A stretch of 21,394 nucleotides of DNA, taken from IMG/VR virus record IMGVR_UViG_3300020281_000138, positions 1-21,394 of that record, one strand, 5' to 3'. Made by a program: the position numbers and the translations under genes. This stretch comes from a virus. The notes under the pieces are model-generated. The model ran no database searches. It was not told the origin of the DNA and saw only the letters and a list, made by a program, of their open reading frames with translations. Each line of letters opens with the position of its first letter. The stretch's first letter is position 1. This document shows, piece after piece, positions 6,772 to 12,574 of this stretch.

Positions 6772-7505
6772 AGAAAAACGAAAAATATCAATACGTTCAA
6801 GGCACACAGATCGAGGACCAAGGATCACGGATCTATGATGTAAATGGTTATAGACTTCCTAGTGTAACTACGATATTAGGCGCAACCAAAGATCAACAAT
6901 TTTTAAAAGATTGGACGGCTAAGGTTGGAGAAAAAGAAGCTGAACGAATTAAGAATCTATCATCACGGAGAGGGACTAGCATGCACAAGTTCTTGGAGTC
7001 CCATATTACAAGCGTTGGATACGATGATCTTACGGAACTCGGACGGACGGCGAAGTCCATGGCCGAAAAAGTTATTGAGATTGGTCTTGCACCGGTCGAA
7101 GAGTATTACGGCTCGGAAGTCACGTTGTATTATCCTGGGCTATATGCTGGGTCTACTGACCTCGTTTGTAGTCATAATGGGATGGAAACTATTGTAGACT
7201 TTAAACAATCCAATCGCCCTAAACGTAAAGAGTGGATTGAAGACTATTATTTACAAATCGCTGCATATGCCATGGCTCATGATCATGTTCACGGATCCGA
7301 GATCCGTCAAGGTGTAATCATGATGTGTACGCCTGATTTATATTATCAAGAGTTTATAATCACGGACCACGAACTACGGAGCTATAAACACAAGTTTCTC
7401 AAAAGACTAGACATGTATCATGAACTAAAGTTTGATGAGAAAGAACAATACAACACTGAAAAAGAAAACGAGGAATACTTAAAGGAGTTAGAGAAGAAAC
7501 TATGA
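6768..7505 (+). CDS. Cas4/RecB-like PD-(D/E)XK exonuclease
   Basis: The 245-residue product carries the ordered motifs of phage exonucleases in the PD-(D/E)XK superfamily. These are RGTSMHKFLE (H73), GSEV (E117), AGSTDLV (D131), IVDFKQS (D144 and K146) and YYLQIAAYAMA (Q163). Length and order match the group that includes MGME1, Cas4 and RecB nuclease domains. A likely role is to resect DNA ends for recombination or replication. No single-strand annealing partner is visible nearby. It overlaps both neighbours by ATGA. Confidence 0.85.
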   Translation: MKKNEKYQYVQGTQIEDQGSRIYDVNGYRLPSVTTILGATKDQQFLKDWTAKVGEKEAERIKNLSSRRGTSMHKFLESHITSVGYDDLTELGRTAKSMAEKVIEIGLAPVEEYYGSEVTLYYPGLYAGSTDLVCSHNGMETIVDFKQSNRPKRKEWIEDYYLQIAAYAMAHDHVHGSEIRQGVIMMCTPDLYYQEFIITDHELRSYKHKFLKRLDMYHELKFDEKEQYNTEKENEEYLKELEKKL

Positions 7506-7669
7506 CGGATCAAACACGATGGGGTATAGACCAAGTGCAGCAAGAAAATAAGGCCAAGGCTCACGAAGCTCAGAAAGAGATGAGAAAAGATATTGAGGAA
7601 TTTGTTAAAAAATGTAATGTTTTTGAATTACAGCAAATGTATCAAAGAATGAAGGACTTAAAGAAATGA
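7502..7669 (+). CDS. Small helical protein, 55 residues
   Basis: The ORF starts MTDQTRWGIDQVQQENKAK and continues as a charged helix (MRKDIEEFVKKCNVFELQQM). It is held by ATGA overlaps on both sides. No motif is recognised. It could be an accessory factor for the exonuclease, but only its position suggests that. Confidence 0.6.
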   Translation: MTDQTRWGIDQVQQENKAKAHEAQKEMRKDIEEFVKKCNVFELQQMYQRMKDLKK

Positions 7670-7893
7670 ACGATAATTTAAAGAAAGTATTGACTGCTAA
7701 GTATAATGCAGAGATTGAGGACGCTAAATACAAGATAAAGTGCTACAGTGAGCATGAATTAGTGATCCCGGAACACCCTGATATTACGGCAGAAGTAGAC
7801 AAATTAGTGGAAAAAATGGCACAAGCTGAGGAGAAATTGGCTATAATTGAGCTACACTACGGCAGTAATAAGGCAAAAAAAGAAATACTATAG
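7666..7893 (+). CDS. Small coiled-coil protein, 75 residues
   Basis: This charged, mostly helical product has two helices split by a proline region (IPEHPDITAEVDKLVEKMAQ). It has no membrane helix or metal site. It is the last gene of the exonuclease operon, and the following sequence begins with a long A run and T run (from about 7911) that could end transcription. Function unknown. Confidence 0.6.
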   Translation: MNDNLKKVLTAKYNAEIEDAKYKIKCYSEHELVIPEHPDITAEVDKLVEKMAQAEEKLAIIELHYGSNKAKKEIL

Positions 7894-7940
7894 TTTTATT
7901 TTACAGATTAAAAAAAATTTTTTTATTTTCACGAAATAAA

Positions 7941-8044
7941 GTGTACTTTGTGTACTTTTGATAGTTTTTCAGCATAAAATATAGCGTTTTATGGGACAAA
8001 TTATGGTACACTTTTTGTTTTTTGGTACATATTAATGTGTACCA
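7941..8044. promoter_or_regulatory. Cluster of GTAC repeats and inverted repeats in an intergenic gap
   Basis: The gap 7894-8111 has no convincing gene. It contains GTGTAC at 7941-7946 and 7950-7955, an inverted repeat CATAAAA/TTTTATG (7973-7979 and 7987-7993), TGGTACA at 8004-8010 and 8023-8029 (19 bases apart), and TGTACCA at 8038-8044, which pairs with the copy at 8023. A further TGGTACA lies at 8860-8866 in the start of the small terminase. The layout looks like an operator or replication-origin repeat set in AT-rich DNA. Confidence 0.45.
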
Positions 8045-8111
8045 ATACAAAATCGCTATCGCGCGCACGAACGTTATTTTATATATTTCAATCTGTGATA
8101 TAAACCTATAC

Positions 8112-8399
8112 ATGCCTAGGAAAAGAAGAAAAGCTGTCATCACTGAAACAACTCCAGATATACCTTTCCAAAAAGTCAGAGTGGAGTGGGTCGATTGCGT
8201 TAGTGACTCTGGCTGGGCTACTGAAAAAGAGTTTGATAAGATGAAACTATCTTATCCAGTTAATGAAGGTTGGTTGTATGAGAAGACAGAAAAACATATC
8301 AAGATGTTTGCATCATACGATAAGGATGAAGAAGGAATTACTTTTGGAGATCGGACGATGATCCCTCGTCATTGGGTGAAGAAGATTCAGAAGATATAA
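8112..8399 (+). CDS. Conserved marine phage protein, 95 residues
   Basis: The best start is ATG 8112 (MPRKRRKAVITET). A longer upstream extension is open but is AT-rich shadow sequence. The body has KVRVEWVDCVSDSGWATEKE and FGDRTMIPRHWVKKIQKI. I recognise this beta-rich arrangement as a recurring hypothetical of marine phages. There is no obvious ribosome binding site. Its end overlaps the end of the convergent small terminase by 62 bases. Confidence 0.7.
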   Translation: MPRKRRKAVITETTPDIPFQKVRVEWVDCVSDSGWATEKEFDKMKLSYPVNEGWLYEKTEKHIKMFASYDKDEEGITFGDRTMIPRHWVKKIQKI

Positions 8400-8871
8400 C
8401 TTCGCCTTCGATTTGTTTTGCATCTAACAAAGGTGCATAGTCACTTAAAATTTGTTTCATTTTATTTTCTAATTCTTGTTCAGATAAATCTTCTAGTTTG
8501 CCTGTTTTTATTATCTTTCTATCGATATATAGACCGGCAGCTTTTCCTCTATTTGCTTCTGCATTAACCGCTGAAGAAAAAGATCCTTTCTTTAGTGCTG
8601 CCTCTCGCAATCTCGCAAGTTCAGCAACGTGGCCTTCATAAGTCACTTCATGTTTTCTTAGTCTTTCTTCTTTTAGCTCTCCAATATGTTTCACTACAAG
8701 TGGAGACAATCTTGGGTTCGTAAGCTCAGATCCCTCTTGTCTTGCTCTTTTTGGAGAATAACCTGCCCTAAGTGCCGCCTCAGTTTTAGTTAGGGGACCA
8801 TTTTCATCACCGAACACTAAAAACTCGGCAAATCTTTGTTGCATTTCTGTCAATCGTTTTGGTACACCCAT
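8338..8871 (-). CDS. terS: Terminase small subunit
   Basis: The 177-residue product fits the Terminase_2 family: LTEMQQRFAEFLVFG, then KTEAALRAGYSPKRARQEGS with a helix-turn-helix, then a central helical oligomerisation region and an acidic, serine-rich tail. The small subunit recognises packaging sites and regulates the large subunit. It lies about 4.8 kb from the large terminase, on the opposite strand. No ribosome binding site lies at the usual distance. The predicted promoter puts the transcript start only a few bases before the ATG, so it may be leaderless. Confidence 0.8.
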   Translation of the reverse strand: MGVPKRLTEMQQRFAEFLVFGDENGPLTKTEAALRAGYSPKRARQEGSELTNPRLSPLVVKHIGELKEERLRKHEVTYEGHVAELARLREAALKKGSFSSAVNAEANRGKAAGLYIDRKIIKTGKLEDLSEQELENKMKQILSDYAPLLDAKQIEGEVISSESSSPNDEGSSSDLQK

Positions 8872-8872
8872 G

Positions 8873-8910
8873 AGTTGACAATTTAAGGTAACCCTCCTAT
8901 AAAGTCAACT
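8873..8910. promoter_or_regulatory. Symmetric divergent promoters
   Basis: AGTTGAC (8873-8879) and GTCAACT (8904-8910) are inverted repeats whose outer halves are the two -35 boxes. Plus: TTGACA 8875-8880, 17-base spacer, TATAAA 8898-8903, ATG at 8911. Minus: TTGACT 8905-8910, 17-base spacer, TAAATT 8882-8887, ATG at 8871. The start codons sit at or near the expected transcript starts, so both mRNAs would be leaderless or nearly so. Confidence 0.6.
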
Positions 8911-9099
8911 ATGAAAGTGCACAGAAGTTCGAAAGAGTTACAAGACACTATTGAGGGATATAAACAACTAGTTGACCAACAAAAGAAAGAAATTTGGGAA
9001 TTAAAGAAAGTTGTTTTTGAGAATGAACAGAGCAAAAATCTTTTAAGTGGTTATAAAAAAGTCATTGAAGATTTACAAACGAGGTTAAATAAAAAATAA
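8911..9099 (+). CDS. Small coiled-coil protein, 62 residues
   Basis: The product is almost entirely one charged coiled-coil helix (ELQDTIEGYKQLVDQQKKE and onward). Its ATG lies eight bases after the -10 box, so translation may be leaderless; no Shine-Dalgarno site is present. The next ATG shares its final base with this stop codon. It may pair with itself or a neighbour, but no function is evident. Confidence 0.6.
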   Translation: MKVHRSSKELQDTIEGYKQLVDQQKKEIWELKKVVFENEQSKNLLSGYKKVIEDLQTRLNKK

Positions 9100-9341
9100 T
9101 GTACGTCAGACATTTACAAGAATATTTGGACAAATTTACTGAAGGACAAAATGGAAGAAGAGGAAACGCTGTCAGTGATGCTAAAATCTACATCATGACC
9201 TCCAAAGGTTATTTAGAAGAGATTAAAAGAATTGAAGTTCATCAAAGTAATAATCCTTTAGATACTTCACTACGAGTGGTTTTAAAGCCAAATAGAGAGG
9301 AAAAATTAATATTACCTCCAGGATATATCAAAGATTACTAA
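9099..9341 (+). CDS. Hypothetical protein, 80 residues
   Basis: The product starts MYVRHLQEYLDKFTEG and then reads as mixed beta sequence (AKIYIMTSKGYLEEIKRIEV, LRVVLKP), ending LILPPGYIKDY. It is co-translated with the coiled-coil gene before it through a one-base overlap. It is followed at once by a terminator-like hairpin. No family is recognised. Confidence 0.6.
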   Translation: MYVRHLQEYLDKFTEGQNGRRGNAVSDAKIYIMTSKGYLEEIKRIEVHQSNNPLDTSLRVVLKPNREEKLILPPGYIKDY

Positions 9342-9369
9342 GGGCATGGCATGTAACACTACCACGCCC
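9342..9369. terminator. Hairpin between convergent operons
   Basis: GGGCATGG (9342-9349) and CCACGCCC (9362-9369) pair with one mismatch around a 12-base loop. It lies right after the plus-strand stop and before the end of the minus-strand block. No strong T run follows. Confidence 0.5.
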
Positions 9370-9380
9370 CTAGACCCATT

Positions 9381-9587
9381 TTAAAGAGGTAAATCGTCAA
9401 ATATAGAGTCAGAGTTTTCTTTATTTTTATCCTTTCTCCATTTTTCAAACTCTTCTCTATCTTTTGCCTCTTTATCCCACTGAGTTCTTAAAACTTCATC
9501 AACTGCATTTTCGACCTTTCTAAGACCTTCTTTAGTGTCGACCAAAGTAATTATTTTTTTAATTAAATCTAATTTATCTTTTTCCAT
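9381..9587 (-). CDS. Small charged helical protein, 68 residues
   Basis: The product begins MEKDKLDLIKKIITLVDTKE, continues with a long Lys/Glu helix and ends SIFDDLPL. AGGAGGTAAG lies seven bases before the ATG on the minus strand. It is the last gene of the minus-strand block and overlaps the gene upstream by 14 bases. The acidic C-terminal DDLPL resembles protein-interaction tails of single-strand binding proteins, but this is only a resemblance. Confidence 0.6.
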   Translation of the reverse strand: MEKDKLDLIKKIITLVDTKEGLRKVENAVDEVLRTQWDKEAKDREEFEKWRKDKNKENSDSIFDDLPL

Positions 9588-9747
9588 CTTTCTTACCTCC
9601 TTTCTCTAGTTTTTTAATTGATTGATGTATCTTTCTACCTAAAACCCTATCTTCATCATCTAAATTACCACTTAGAGATTTTACACTAAGTATATTCATA
9701 ATTATATGAAGTTCATCTAGGGTCAATTCTATTTTAATTTTATCCAT
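9574..9747 (-). CDS. Small helical protein, 57 residues
   Basis: I choose the ATG at 9747 (MDKIKIELTLDEL), with GGAG about ten bases upstream; an in-frame GTG at 9765 would add six residues. The sequence ELTLDELHIIMNILSVKS suggests a helix pair, with a basic tail KKLEKGGKKDGKR that also encodes the next ribosome binding site. Similar short proteins with a LTLDEL start occur in phages. Function unknown. Confidence 0.55.
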   Translation of the reverse strand: MDKIKIELTLDELHIIMNILSVKSLSGNLDDEDRVLGRKIHQSIKKLEKGGKKDGKR

Positions 9748-9748
9748 T

Positions 9749-9979
9749 TTATAAACACTCCGCACAATATTCTCTGTTTAATGTGCTTTGGTTCTTGTAT
9801 AGATAATTATTGCACTTCTTAGCTTTACAGATAATTGTTCCTTTTATTAATTTTTTCTTTTCTTGTTCTTTCTCTATTTTTAATAATTCATCAAAAGTTT
9901 CACTACCTTTTAACTCTACACCACAGAAAGATTTTAATTTTTTAACTTCTTGGTAATTTATTTTTGTCGCTTTTTTCAT
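9749..9979 (-). CDS. Putative zinc-binding protein, 76 residues
   Basis: The C-terminal part has CKAKKC, then YCAECL about 19 residues later, giving four cysteines suited to a zinc site. The N-terminal half is lysine-rich and helical. AAGGAAG lies upstream of the ATG. It may have its own promoter at 10011-10040. No family is recognised. Confidence 0.6.
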   Translation of the reverse strand: MKKATKINYQEVKKLKSFCGVELKGSETFDELLKIEKEQEKKKLIKGTIICKAKKCNNYLYKNQSTLNREYCAECL

Positions 9980-10106
9980 CTTTCTTCCTTTCTAACTTTG
10001 ACCTATATTTATTATAGTACACTCCACCTACACAACTCAAGATATTTTTTAAGGTCTGTTCCATGAGCCTTTTTACACTATCTTGAGTTGGTAAGTTTTT
10101 TTTCAT
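9942..10106 (-). CDS. Possible 54-residue protein
   Basis: An ATGA overlap with the upstream gene and a GGGGGGAAGATAA ribosome binding site support initiation here. The frame reads LPTQDSVKRLMEQTLKN and runs 38 bases into the next gene. The 12-bp inverted repeat CAACTCAAGATA (10033-10044 with 10079-10090) and a predicted promoter lie inside it, so the stretch may instead be regulatory. A similar frame occurs at 10462-10569 (QDVVSKLTDTTL). Confidence 0.4.
   Translation of the reverse strand: MKKNLPTQDSVKRLMEQTLKNILSCVGGVYYNKYRSKLERKKDEKSDKNKLPRS
10011..10040 (-). promoter_or_regulatory. Sigma-70-like promoter, minus strand
   Basis: Minus strand: TTGAGT (10035-10040), 18-base spacer, TATAAT (10011-10016). 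The -35 lies inside one arm of the inverted repeat CAACTCAAGATA, so binding there would compete with polymerase. It would serve the zinc-binding gene at 9749-9979. Confidence 0.45.
10033..10090. repeat. 12-bp perfect inverted repeat
   Basis: CAACTCAAGATA (10033-10044) and TATCTTGAGTTG (10079-10090) match exactly as inverted repeats 34 bases apart. Each arm carries the CTCAAGATA core of the motif family at 5438, 10567 and 12966. It overlaps a promoter -35 box and could be a two-site operator or an RNA hairpin. Confidence 0.5.
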
Positions 10107-10267
10107 TTATCTTCCCCCCTTAACTTTTTTATTATCTTGGGTAAGAACTTTCTTGCAGTTGGGCTTTGTTCGTCTTGATCCCTTCTCTTTTCAAGTTCAA
10201 TGTGCAAGTCATCACACAACCAATCTAATAAAAAATCTTTTTCTCCTTTAGTCAATTTTATATCCAT
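10103..10267 (-). CDS. Small protein, 54 residues
   Basis: The product begins MDIKLTKGEKDFLLDWL and continues HIELEKRRDQDEQSPTARKF. AAGAAAGGATAAAA lies just upstream of the ATG, matching the leader style of this block. It is a compact charged helical protein with no motif I recognise. It ends in an ATGA overlap with a possible downstream ORF. Confidence 0.6.
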   Translation of the reverse strand: MDIKLTKGEKDFLLDWLCDDLHIELEKRRDQDEQSPTARKFLPKIIKKLRGEDK

Positions 10268-10270
10268 TTT

Positions 10271-10465
10271 TTATCCTTTCTTAACTTTGTTAATTATTGA
10301 TGTTAAATATTTTTGTTTAGGTGTTTCAATACATTTAATTGTTTTTTTAGGTATGGTTCTATTAAAAGTATCAACCCAAACAAAAGGTTTAGAAACCTTT
10401 TGTAATTCATCTTTTAAAATTTCATTTAAAAGATTTGTTTCTTTTTTGTTTAACTCTATTTTCAT
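10271..10465 (-). CDS. Small helical protein, 64 residues
   Basis: The product begins MKIELNKKETNLLNEILKD and ends with a lysine-rich helix (KYLTSIINKVKKG). AAAAAGGAGAAAGA before the ATG is a strong ribosome binding site. It has a predicted promoter at 10493-10520. Its opening resembles that of its neighbour (MDIKLTKGEKDFLLDW), so the two may be distant paralogues. Function unknown. Confidence 0.6.
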   Translation of the reverse strand: MKIELNKKETNLLNEILKDELQKVSKPFVWVDTFNRTIPKKTIKCIETPKQKYLTSIINKVKKG

Positions 10466-10569
10466 TCTTTCTCCTTTTTGTTTTTTCTATCATTTATAAT
10501 CCTATAATTAATATAATCAAGCATTATTTTTGGACCACTACCTAGAGTTGTGTCCGTGAGCTTAGACAC
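10462..10569 (-). pseudogene. Possible short or frameshifted ORF
   Basis: One frame reads QDVVSKLTDTTLGSG and then IMLDYINYRIINDRK, ending in an ATGA overlap with the next gene as real genes here do. The only in-frame start is a GTG at 10569. An ATG at 10586 with a good position is one base out of frame; one extra A after ATGAAA would join them. It resembles the frame at 9942-10106. It may be a decayed gene, a sequencing slip, or just the promoter region. Confidence 0.35.
10493..10520 (-). promoter_or_regulatory. Sigma-70-like promoter, minus strand
   Basis: Minus strand: TTGATT (10515-10520), 16-base spacer ending ATAGGAT, TATAAA (10493-10498). It is nearly identical over 28 bases to the promoter at 12014-12041. 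A hairpin GTTGTGTC/GACACAAC lies upstream at 10547-10572. Confidence 0.6.
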
Positions 10570-10580
10570 AACATCTTGTG
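10567..10580. repeat. Near-palindromic motif, copy C
   Basis: Minus-strand reading gives CACAAGATGTTGTG. It overlaps one arm of the hairpin GTTGTGTC (10547-10554) with GACACAAC (10565-10572). A 37-base stretch here aligns without gaps to the stretch at 10054-10090 at 23 positions. Confidence 0.4.
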
Positions 10581-10582
10581 TT

Positions 10583-10678
10583 TCATCTTAAATCCTCAAT
10601 AATATGGATTATTATAATCATTAGTAGGCATACAAAACCACCTACACCCAAAATCATTGGTATATACCACCACTCCAT
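10583..10678 (-). CDS. 31-residue membrane peptide
   Basis: The ORF starts MEWWYIPMILGVGGFVCLLM, forms one hydrophobic helix and ends HIIEDLR. AAAGGAGAAAATAAA gives a good ribosome binding site. It lies between two better supported genes and fits the style of the membrane mini-genes at 500-698. Confidence 0.55.
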   Translation of the reverse strand: MEWWYIPMILGVGGFVCLLMIIIIHIIEDLR

Positions 10679-10693
10679 TTTATTTTCTCCTTT

Positions 10694-11107
10694 CTATTCG
10701 TATCTTAGTATTTCAATGTCTTGCATCATCTCATCAACATTGTATTTTTCTCCAACTGCCATTTCTTTTAAATCTTTCACTACATCATCTCCATAATGAT
10801 ATTCATCAAAAAATTTAATTGGATCGTCAACTTTATGTGATGAAGGGCTATCTGCATCCCCACACCAACGAACAATGAAAAATTTCATTCCTTTTAAATC
10901 TTTCACTAGTTCTTCATAAGTTGGTTGTGGTTCTTCTTTTAATGGTTCTAAATGTTTAAAATGAATTAATTCATCATCAGTTAAACCATAGTATTGTTTC
11001 GGATCAACAACACCCCTCATACATTCCGTTGAATAAGGATCTGTTATAAATTGACCTTGACAGACAAAACCCTTCGTCCCACTTTGATTAGTTATTATTT
11101 TTACCAT
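10694..11107 (-). CDS. Hypothetical protein, 137 residues
   Basis: The N-terminus reads MVKIITNQSGTKGFVCQGQF and looks beta-rich. The C-terminal part holds two similar segments, YEELVKDLKGMKFF and DDVVKDLKEMAVG, so it may contain an internal duplication. It is acidic, with no membrane helix. AAAGGAGATAAA lies upstream, and the start overlaps the previous gene by 20 bases. No family is recognised. Confidence 0.65.
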   Translation of the reverse strand: MVKIITNQSGTKGFVCQGQFITDPYSTECMRGVVDPKQYYGLTDDELIHFKHLEPLKEEPQPTYEELVKDLKGMKFFIVRWCGDADSPSSHKVDDPIKFFDEYHYGDDVVKDLKEMAVGEKYNVDEMMQDIEILRYE

Positions 11108-11378
11108 TTTCTTTTATCTCCTTTCCATTTTCAAAATAGTATTTTGCATTTTTCTTAATACTATCTTGAATTGTTTTATATTTATCAACTACCTCTTTTG
11201 GACACTCCCAACACAAAGACAGTTTAACTAAGTCTTTGTGTCTTAATTGTTCCTTAATGTAATCAATAAGTTTTTTTTCTGATTTAATCGCACTCTCCCA
11301 CACACCACAATTAAAATGATCTTGTTCATGATTTACATAAGTTGCGATTACATCTAGTCTTAAATTATCTACAAACAT
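11088..11378 (-). CDS. Hypothetical protein, 96 residues
   Basis: I choose the ATG at 11378 (MFVDNLRLDVIATYVNHEQD) because AAAGGAGAACGATTAAA directly precedes it; a longer frame would include that site. The segment VNHEQDHFNCGVWESAIKSE contains His and Cys that could bind metal, and the rest is helical with CWECPKE. Position in the accessory block is the only clue to role. Confidence 0.65.
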   Translation of the reverse strand: MFVDNLRLDVIATYVNHEQDHFNCGVWESAIKSEKKLIDYIKEQLRHKDLVKLSLCWECPKEVVDKYKTIQDSIKKNAKYYFENGKEIKENGKNNN

Positions 11379-11379
11379 T

Positions 11380-11760
11380 TTAATCGTTCTCCTTTCTTCC
11401 ATTATACCAACCATCTCGTTTTATATCGATTGAATTAGGGGCAATCATTTTAACAAATGTTAACAAATGCCAAACTGCGAGATCATAAGGCTTTCTTGCA
11501 GTTTTACAAAAATTAAATTTTACATCATCCCCATTATAAAAAGGTTCTCTAAAATTTTTTGTTAAAACAAAAGTTTCATGATCTAGATTATTTTTTGATT
11601 TACCATTAAAAATAATTTCATCTGATTTTTCTGTTTGATCTTCTATTATTCCGTCATCATCTGAAAAATTTTCTTTGATGTAATCGTATTCCTTTTTAAT
11701 AATATTCCATTGTTTATTATTAAAAGGTTTTTTTTGTGTCCAATAGTTTGTATATCCCAT
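11380..11760 (-). CDS. Conserved phage protein, 126 residues
   Basis: The product starts MGYTNYWTQKKPFNNKQW and later has HETFVLTKN and FNFCKTARKPYDLAVWHLL. I recognise this order (GYTNYW, HETF, FCKTARKPYD) as a widespread phage and prophage hypothetical. AAAGGATAAAATAAA precedes the ATG. It ends one base before the start region of the next gene. Function remains unknown in the family as far as I know. Confidence 0.75.
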   Translation of the reverse strand: MGYTNYWTQKKPFNNKQWNIIKKEYDYIKENFSDDDGIIEDQTEKSDEIIFNGKSKNNLDHETFVLTKNFREPFYNGDDVKFNFCKTARKPYDLAVWHLLTFVKMIAPNSIDIKRDGWYNGRKEND

Positions 11761-11766
11761 TTTATT

Positions 11767-11985
11767 TTATCCTTTCTTTTTATATAAGTTATCAAAAGCA
11801 TTAAAAAGACAATCACAAAAAAATTGATAATTTTTGTCTTTCATACAAATTGATAATTTTTTGCTATGTTTGACAACTTGTCTTTTTGAAAAAAACTGTT
11901 CCCAAGTGTCCTCTTCATAGTGAAAAAGACCTTTTGTTTTTTTCACTAAAAAGCTCGCAAACCTTTTAATTTGTTTTTTGTTCAT
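11767..11985 (-). CDS. Hypothetical basic protein, 72 residues
   Basis: The product starts MNKKQIKRFASFLVKKTKGL and ends with a cysteine-containing helix (FFCDCLFNAFDNLY). Its 19-base leader GAAAGGATAAAAACAAATG is identical to those of the two genes upstream (12120-12548 and 12626-12844). It has its own promoter at 12014-12041, placed after the first hammerhead ribozyme. Confidence 0.6.
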   Translation of the reverse strand: MNKKQIKRFASFLVKKTKGLFHYEEDTWEQFFSKRQVVKHSKKLSICMKDKNYQFFCDCLFNAFDNLYKKKG

Positions 11986-12013
11986 TTGTTTTTATCCTTT
12001 CTTTTTAATATCC

Positions 12014-12041
12014 TTTATAGTCCTATAAATAGTAAAATCAA
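12014..12041 (-). promoter_or_regulatory. Sigma-70-like promoter, minus strand
   Basis: Minus strand: TTGATT (12036-12041), 16-base spacer ending ATAGGAC, TATAAA (12014-12019). It lies between the first hammerhead ribozyme and the gene at 11767-11985, and closely matches the promoter at 10493-10520. Confidence 0.6.
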
Positions 12042-12064
12042 CTATAAAAAATATAATTGTTTCT

Positions 12065-12120
12065 GATCTCATCAGTTGAGGATTAACCTCAATACACCCC
12101 CAATTGGGGGTGTTTCGATC
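12065..12120 (-). ncRNA. Type II hammerhead ribozyme 1
   Basis: Minus-strand order: GATC (stem II, 12120-12117), GAAA (12116-12113), stem III ACACCCCC/GGGGGTGT closed by AATT (12113-12094), cleavage nucleotide A at 12093, stem I TTGAGG/CCTCAA with loop TTAAT (12092-12076), core CTGATGA (12075-12069), GATC (stem II, 12068-12065). Every invariant core base is present, including the A15.1-U16.1 and G10.1-C11.1 pairs. Stems I and III are closed and stem II is open, which defines type II. Cleavage is predicted between 12093 and 12092 after GUA. The 5' arm shares the G of the TAG stop of the preceding gene. It cannot be an ordinary terminator, as no T run follows on this strand. Confidence 0.9.
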
Positions 12121-12548
12121 TATGCAACCTCTTTTTTATCTTTTTGATATAAATCCCAATTCACTAAAGCAATATAATCTAAATCTGCAAGATATTTTAT
12201 ATCTTCATCAATCCATGCTTTTTTAATTCTATCACCATAATTATTGACTAATGATTGTGAATAAATACAAGATTTTTTGATTGTTAATAAATCTTTTACA
12301 CCCCATTTATTTGGATTTAATAAACTTTCTGCAATATGTTTTACTGTAAAAAGTTTTGCACAATCATTTATAGATGCAGATCCTTTGTGGTGTTCTGCCC
12401 AATCGCCAAATCTGTGTTGCTTTTCGTCTTTTCTATTCATATTAAATAATTCATCTCTGTATGGTGTCCATGTGATATTACTTAAAATATGTAGTTTGCA
12501 GAATGCTCTGTTAACTCTTTTATTTATTTCTTTTTGTTCTTTGTTCAT
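12120..12548 (-). CDS. Hypothetical protein between two hammerhead ribozymes, 142 residues
   Basis: The product starts MNKEQKEINKRVNRAFCKL and is helical and charged, with DWAEHHKGSASINDCAKLF near the middle and CIYSQSLVNNYGDRIKKAW later. No nuclease or ligase motif is evident and no family is recognised. Its leader contains GAAAGGATAAAAACAAATG. The gene lies wholly inside the 510-nt segment between the two predicted self-cleavage sites, and its TAG stop is the first part of ribozyme 1. A role linked to the ribozymes or the RNA segment is possible but unproven. Confidence 0.65.
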   Translation of the reverse strand: MNKEQKEINKRVNRAFCKLHILSNITWTPYRDELFNMNRKDEKQHRFGDWAEHHKGSASINDCAKLFTVKHIAESLLNPNKWGVKDLLTIKKSCIYSQSLVNNYGDRIKKAWIDEDIKYLADLDYIALVNWDLYQKDKKEVA

Positions 12549-12574
12549 TTGTTTTTATCCTTTCTTTTGTTTCT

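Noticed and set aside
7901-8143. 80-residue minus-strand ORF in the GTAC-repeat gap
   Set aside because: Composition follows AT-rich noncoding DNA, there is no ribosome binding site, and it overlaps the start of the plus gene.
10200-10499. 99-residue plus-strand ORF, hydrophobic
   Set aside because: It is a shadow of Lys-rich minus-strand genes (AAA read as TTT) and has no ribosome binding site.
10578-10796. 72-residue plus-strand ORF
   Set aside because: It lies opposite two minus genes with good ribosome binding sites and has shadow-like composition.
12094-12113. GC-rich hairpin as a plain terminator
   Set aside because: On the coding (minus) strand no T run follows, and the flanking bases form a full hammerhead core instead.
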